Below are positions 60,256 through 64,000 of a stretch of DNA of 64,000 nt, one piece after another (positions within the stretch are counted from its first letter, which is position 1; each line of letters begins with the position of its first letter). The DNA lies in contig CACESU010000005.1 of assembly GCA_902562285.1 (NCBI GenBank), positions 1-64,000 on the forward strand, in the 5' to 3' direction. Below the pieces are notes generated by a model, which saw only the letters and a list, made by a program, of their open reading frames with translations, had not been told where the DNA came from and did not search any database. Made by a program: the position numbers and the translations under genes. Source of the DNA: an uncultured Alphaproteobacteria bacterium. Lineage in GTDB: Bacteria > Pseudomonadota > Alphaproteobacteria > Rhodobacterales > Rhodobacteraceae.

Positions 60256-61317
60256 TTGAAAATGGAATTAAAAAATTGTAAATTTGAAAACATCAGTAAA
60301 GTCAATTTTGATACAATAATTGATGTAAGATCACCTACAGAATATAATGAAGATCATATTCCTAACTCAATAAATCTTCCAGTATTGTCTGATTTTGAAA
60401 GAGAAGTTGTTGGAAAAATGTATACACAACAAAGCCAATTCGAAGCTAAAAAAATTGGAGCAAAATATATATCAGAAAATATATCTAAGCACTTGGATGG
60501 ACTGCTCTCAAATAAAAAAAATAATTGGAAAGCTTTAATTTATTGTTGGAGAGGGGGTCAAAGATCAAAGTCACTAGGAATTGTTTTACATGAAATAGGA
60601 TGGGATATAAATATTTTAGAAGGTGGATATAAATCCTACAGAAAAAATGTAGTAAAAAATCTATATGAAGATGCATTATTTCAAAATATTTTTATAATTT
60701 CTGGATATACTGGAACTGGAAAAACATTAATGCTTGATCAATTAAGCAAATTAGGTGCTCAAGTGATTGATTTAGAAAAATTGGCAAATCATAAAGGTTC
60801 AATTTTTGGGTCACAACCTAACGGACAACCTTCCCAAAAGAAATTCGAAGGTAGAATACACCATTTGTTAAAAAATTTTAATAACCATCTTCCAATTTTT
60901 ATAGAGTCTGAGTCTAGTAAAATAGGTTATTTAAAAATTCCACCTGCATTATGGAAAAAAATGAAGCATTCACCACATTTTGAGCTTACTTCTGAGAATG
61001 ATTTACGAGCTAAATTTTTATCAACTCAATATCCTGAATTATATAACGATACCAATAAGCTATTGAATAAAATCGATTTATTAGAAGAATTCCATAGGAG
61101 TGAAATTATTAATAGTTGGAGAAATTTAATAGAAAAAAGAGATTTTTTCACACTCGCTAAAGGTTTAATCGAAATACATTATGACCCTAAATATAAAAAT
61201 TCAACAAACTATAGAGAAACATCCAAGATCCAAGAAATACACCTAGATCCGAATATAAAAAAAAATGTCGCTGAAATAGCTAATTTAATTTTAGAAAATG
61301 CTAATAAGATATTGTAG
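60256..61317 (+). CDS. mnmH: tRNA 2-selenouridine synthase
   Basis: A 353-residue SelU/YbbB protein that exchanges sulfur for selenium in the wobble uridine of certain tRNAs using selenophosphate. An N-terminal rhodanese domain has IDVRSPTEYNEDHIPNSINL near residues 22-41 and the active Cys in IYCWRGGQRSKS near 96. It is followed by a P-loop domain, SGYTGTGKTLMLD near 149. Length is normal. It converges with the selD fusion, overlapping by 17 bp at the 3' ends, so the selenium donor and user are adjacent. Confidence 0.93.
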   Translation: MKMELKNCKFENISKVNFDTIIDVRSPTEYNEDHIPNSINLPVLSDFEREVVGKMYTQQSQFEAKKIGAKYISENISKHLDGLLSNKKNNWKALIYCWRGGQRSKSLGIVLHEIGWDINILEGGYKSYRKNVVKNLYEDALFQNIFIISGYTGTGKTLMLDQLSKLGAQVIDLEKLANHKGSIFGSQPNGQPSQKKFEGRIHHLLKNFNNHLPIFIESESSKIGYLKIPPALWKKMKHSPHFELTSENDLRAKFLSTQYPELYNDTNKLLNKIDLLEEFHRSEIINSWRNLIEKRDFFTLAKGLIEIHYDPKYKNSTNYRETSKIQEIHLDPNIKKNVAEIANLILENANKIL

Positions 61318-63442
61318 TACCACCCTTAACAAATTTTCCTATTACAGAATTAGATAGACCTAAGATTTTAAGTTTACTTTGAACTTCTTCTATATGTTTT
61401 TTCGGAACTGAAGCTAATAATCCTCCAGAAGTCTGAGGATCAAATAATAATGGCCATTTTTTATTATCTGAGTTTATCTGGTCAATATTAGCTTGACGAA
61501 GGTTATCTTCAAATATTGTTGATCTCACTCCCTTTAAAGATAAATCCAAAGCACCTTCAAGAATTGGGATTTCGTCTATGCTCAAAACTGCTGAGACATT
61601 TGAAGACTGACATATATTTTTCAAATGACCATATAATCCAAATCCAGTTACATCTGTCATTGAAGTAACTTTGTTGGTTAAAAATTTTGAAATTAAACCT
61701 TGAGATTTCATCATCCAGTCATGTGCATTCTTAATCCATAAACCTTTTGCTAAACCCTGCATTTCCCCAGCTAAAATAGTACCTGACCCTATAGGTTTTG
61801 TTAAGATAATTAAATCACCTTGCTTAGCTCCATCAATGGTGATTGGATGTTTGTTAGTCTGTCCCAAAATTGTAAAACCAATAGTTAACTCTTTACCCTT
61901 TGATGTGTGACCTCCTATTATGCTAGCGCCCTCTTTTTTGAATACAGAATTTGCAGCATCTATAATATCGCTAAGATATTTTTGTTGATTAATAAGAGGT
62001 AAATCTGGAATTGTAATATGACTAAGTACTAATGAAGGAACCGATCCCATTGCCCATACATCACCTAAAGAATGAATTGCTGTAATCCTAGACATCGTCC
62101 AAGGATCTGAACAGAATTCTCTCAAATGATCAGTAGTCAATACATGATTTCCCTGCTTTAAGCTAATAATTGCTGCATCATCACCAATTTCATTCAGCAT
62201 TCCGTTTGCTTTTTTTGGCAACTTTAATAAAGCATTTTTTAATACTTCATTTCCAATTTTTGCACCACATGCTCCACATAAATCCTGGTTTTGCTCCATA
62301 TTTTTTTCTTCAGATAAAGAATTCATTGAATACTTAATAGAAAATTTCTTTACAAAGGATCTATCAACAAAATCTTTAAATATCCAAGGAAAGATTCCAT
62401 AGAAAAAAAAATTTCCCAAAAACAAAAGAGCTTTTTTATTATCAATGGTTAAGGCTTGTAAAAAAAATTTTTGTGGATTGTATTTTGTTAATTTTTTTGA
62501 AGAAATATAATTCCTAATATTTTGATAAAGAAAAGGTGCCGCTCTTACTGCAAATACACCTGCTTTTTGTTTTGGATTATTAACTATGGATGCACAATCT
62601 CCTGCGGCAAATACAAAATCATGTGATGTACTCTGTAAGCATTGATTGATACTTATGAAGCCTTCTTCAAGATATAAACCTGTTTCTGATAACCAATTTT
62701 GAGGTTTTCCACCAGCTGCACTCAATATCAAATCACTTGAAATTATTTCACCATCCTCACAATGTATTTTACCTTTGGTGATAGAGGAAATATTTATATT
62801 ATCTCGTAATGTGATATTATTTTTGTTAAGTAGTTTTAATATTTTATTTTTTGCCTTAAATGGTAAATTTCCTGCAATATCATTTTTGTCAATTAAATTA
62901 ATTATTGGCTTCAATCCTAATGATTTGATTTTATAATTTATACAAAGTGCTAGTTCACATCCTGCTGCTCCGGCACCAATAATTGATAATTTAGGAATAT
63001 TTACTGACGCTTTTAAGTTTAAAACAAATTTGTTCCATTTGTGTATAAAGTTATCAAAAGGTTTTACTGGAATTGAAAATTTTTCTGAACCAGAAATATT
63101 GTTTAATTGATAATTAATACCGATGTCTATCGACAAAATATCAAAATCTAAGGGAGTTCTCTCACCCAAATGTATTTCTTTGCGATGTAAATTAATCTTA
63201 TTTACGTATGAAAATACAATTCTAGATTTTGCAAATTTTGATAGTTTGATTAAATCAATTTTGATTTGATCAAAACTGTAAGCACCTAAAATTGCAGCTG
63301 GTAACATACCAGTATATACTAATTCAGGGTCAGGCGTAACTAAAGTAATATTTAAACCTTTAATAGGCTTCATTCCCAATTTTTTTAGTAATAAAATATG
63401 TGAGTGCCCACCACCGATTAATACTAAATTTTTTTCAGCCAT
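61301..63442 (-). CDS. selD: Selenide, water dikinase fused to an N-terminal FAD/NAD(P) oxidoreductase
   Basis: A 713-residue two-domain protein. Residues 1-370 are a pyridine-nucleotide-disulfide-type oxidoreductase (Ndh-like), with LIGGGHSHILLL near 6, PELVYTGMLPAAILG near 39, SIIGAGAAGCELAL near 151 and FAAGDCAS near 283. Residues 380-713 are SelD, with the active-site segment DLCGACGAKIG near 386, GDDAAI near 413, TTDHLREFC and ITAIHSLGDVWAMGSVP near 450. Cys rather than Sec is encoded at the active site. It makes selenophosphate for MnmH; the oxidoreductase half may deliver reduced selenium. The fusion type is known in several bacteria. Confidence 0.92.
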   Translation of the reverse strand: MAEKNLVLIGGGHSHILLLKKLGMKPIKGLNITLVTPDPELVYTGMLPAAILGAYSFDQIKIDLIKLSKFAKSRIVFSYVNKINLHRKEIHLGERTPLDFDILSIDIGINYQLNNISGSEKFSIPVKPFDNFIHKWNKFVLNLKASVNIPKLSIIGAGAAGCELALCINYKIKSLGLKPIINLIDKNDIAGNLPFKAKNKILKLLNKNNITLRDNINISSITKGKIHCEDGEIISSDLILSAAGGKPQNWLSETGLYLEEGFISINQCLQSTSHDFVFAAGDCASIVNNPKQKAGVFAVRAAPFLYQNIRNYISSKKLTKYNPQKFFLQALTIDNKKALLFLGNFFFYGIFPWIFKDFVDRSFVKKFSIKYSMNSLSEEKNMEQNQDLCGACGAKIGNEVLKNALLKLPKKANGMLNEIGDDAAIISLKQGNHVLTTDHLREFCSDPWTMSRITAIHSLGDVWAMGSVPSLVLSHITIPDLPLINQQKYLSDIIDAANSVFKKEGASIIGGHTSKGKELTIGFTILGQTNKHPITIDGAKQGDLIILTKPIGSGTILAGEMQGLAKGLWIKNAHDWMMKSQGLISKFLTNKVTSMTDVTGFGLYGHLKNICQSSNVSAVLSIDEIPILEGALDLSLKGVRSTIFEDNLRQANIDQINSDNKKWPLLFDPQTSGGLLASVPKKHIEEVQSKLKILGLSNSVIGKFVKGGTTISY

Positions 63443-63548
63443 TGAAAACCTTAGTTCTTTATGGATTATTAATATAGGTTAGTTGATTCTAAAATAATTA
63501 GAATTAGTCAAATAAAGTAAAAATTCAATAGTGTATGGAGATAAGAAA

Positions 63549-64000
63549 ATGGGAAAATCATTAAAAGAATATGCTAAAAAAAATAAAATAAAGTATTTTA
63601 TGATTTCATTCACAGATATTTTTGGTGCACAAAGAGCAAAATTAGTACCTGCTCAAGTTATTTCTGAAATGGAAAAAGAAGGTGCAGGTTTTGCGGGTTT
63701 TGCGACTTGGCTAGACATGACACCTGCCCACCCAGATATGTTAGCTATACCTGACCCCAAAAGTGTAATTCAACTTCCGTGGCAACCTGACGTAGCTTGG
63801 TTAGCATCAGATTTAGTCATGGAAGACAAAGAGGTTTCCCAAGCTCCAAGAAATGTATTGAGAAAGTTAATAAGTGAAGCAAAAACAAAGAAATTTAGAG
63901 TCAAAACTGGAATAGAGGCAGAATTTTTTCTAATTAGAAGAGACGGTTCAGCAATTTCAGATGAATATGACAATGCTGAGAAACCTTGTTATGATCAACA
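63549..64000 (+). CDS. Type III glutamine synthetase / gamma-glutamylmethylamide synthetase, N-terminal part (3' end outside window)
   Basis: The first 150 codons of a glutamine-synthetase-family enzyme. It shows KYFMISFTDIFGAQRAKLVP near residues 16-35, GFATWLDMTPAHPDML near 51, VIQLPWQPDVAWLA near 75 and KTGIEAEFFLI near 117. The final visible residues are DNAEKPCYDQ. This pattern is shared by GlnT and by GmaS, and the visible part does not separate them. A GGAGATAAG ribosome-binding site at 63538-63546 supports the ATG. Given quaternary-amine catabolism nearby, GmaS (methylamine assimilation) is a real alternative. Confidence 0.85.
   Translation, partial: MGKSLKEYAKKNKIKYFMISFTDIFGAQRAKLVPAQVISEMEKEGAGFAGFATWLDMTPAHPDMLAIPDPKSVIQLPWQPDVAWLASDLVMEDKEVSQAPRNVLRKLISEAKTKKFRVKTGIEAEFFLIRRDGSAISDEYDNAEKPCYDQ

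Overview
This 64 kb window is AT-rich (low-30s % GC by eye), gene-dense and almost free of mobile-element genes. The gene content fits a free-living, heterotrophic marine alphaproteobacterium of the streamlined, AT-rich kind. Pointers are many ABC uptake systems, class III CoA-transferases, carnitine-type catabolism, a sitABCD metal importer, trehalose synthesis, cytochrome c' and glnT-type glutamine synthetase. The lineage is an inference from content and composition only; no rRNA or complete phylogenetic marker set is present.

Layout. 1-2.3 kb: end of a DsbA-like gene, an agmatinase-family ureohydrolase, a SRAP DNA-damage protein and a PNPOx-like flavoprotein. 2.3-10.5 kb: a sugar-type ABC importer divergent from mtnK-mtnA and an aldolase-dehydrogenase fusion, together a plausible uptake and breakdown route for methylthioribose or another 5-modified ribose. 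10.5-14 kb: sitABCD Mn/Fe importer. 14-18.7 kb: phosphohexomutase, galU, otsB and otsA, a complete route from glucose-6-P to trehalose. 18.7-23.5 kb: tRNA-Gly, gph, glmU, moaA, cytochrome c', a GlcNAc-kinase-like ATPase and tRNA-Met. 23.5-33.4 kb: an island-like stretch between tRNA-Met and degenerate copies of its 3' part, carrying the urea importer urtABCDE followed by small orphan genes and intergenic repeats. 33.5-38.9 kb: an M20-M24-maleate-isomerase-like operon, a CoA-transferase and a DMT exporter.

39-53.2 kb (minus strand): a dipeptide-type ABC importer plus CoA-transferase, NDP-forming acyl-CoA synthetase, acyl-CoA dehydrogenase, BKACE, L-carnitine dehydrogenase, CaiD-like hydratase and aldehyde dehydrogenase. 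Read together, this is a gamma-butyrobetaine/carnitine to glycine-betaine pathway. It lacks an obvious betainyl-CoA thioesterase. 53.3-58.4 kb (plus strand): an operon of RidA, alpha/beta hydrolase, a CoA-transferase fused to a flavin reductase, a DUF1185 protein and a luciferase-like monooxygenase. I cannot match it to a described pathway, and it is my best candidate for an undescribed system. 58.4-60.2 kb: two oxidoreductases. 60.2-63.4 kb: mnmH convergent with selD fused to a flavoprotein oxidoreductase, the selenouridine tRNA pathway. 63.5 kb to the end: the start of a glnT/gmaS-type glutamine synthetase.

The recurrent theme is uptake and turnover of small nitrogen, sulfur and osmolyte compounds. 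Functional assignments rest on motifs recognised by eye; no database search was run.
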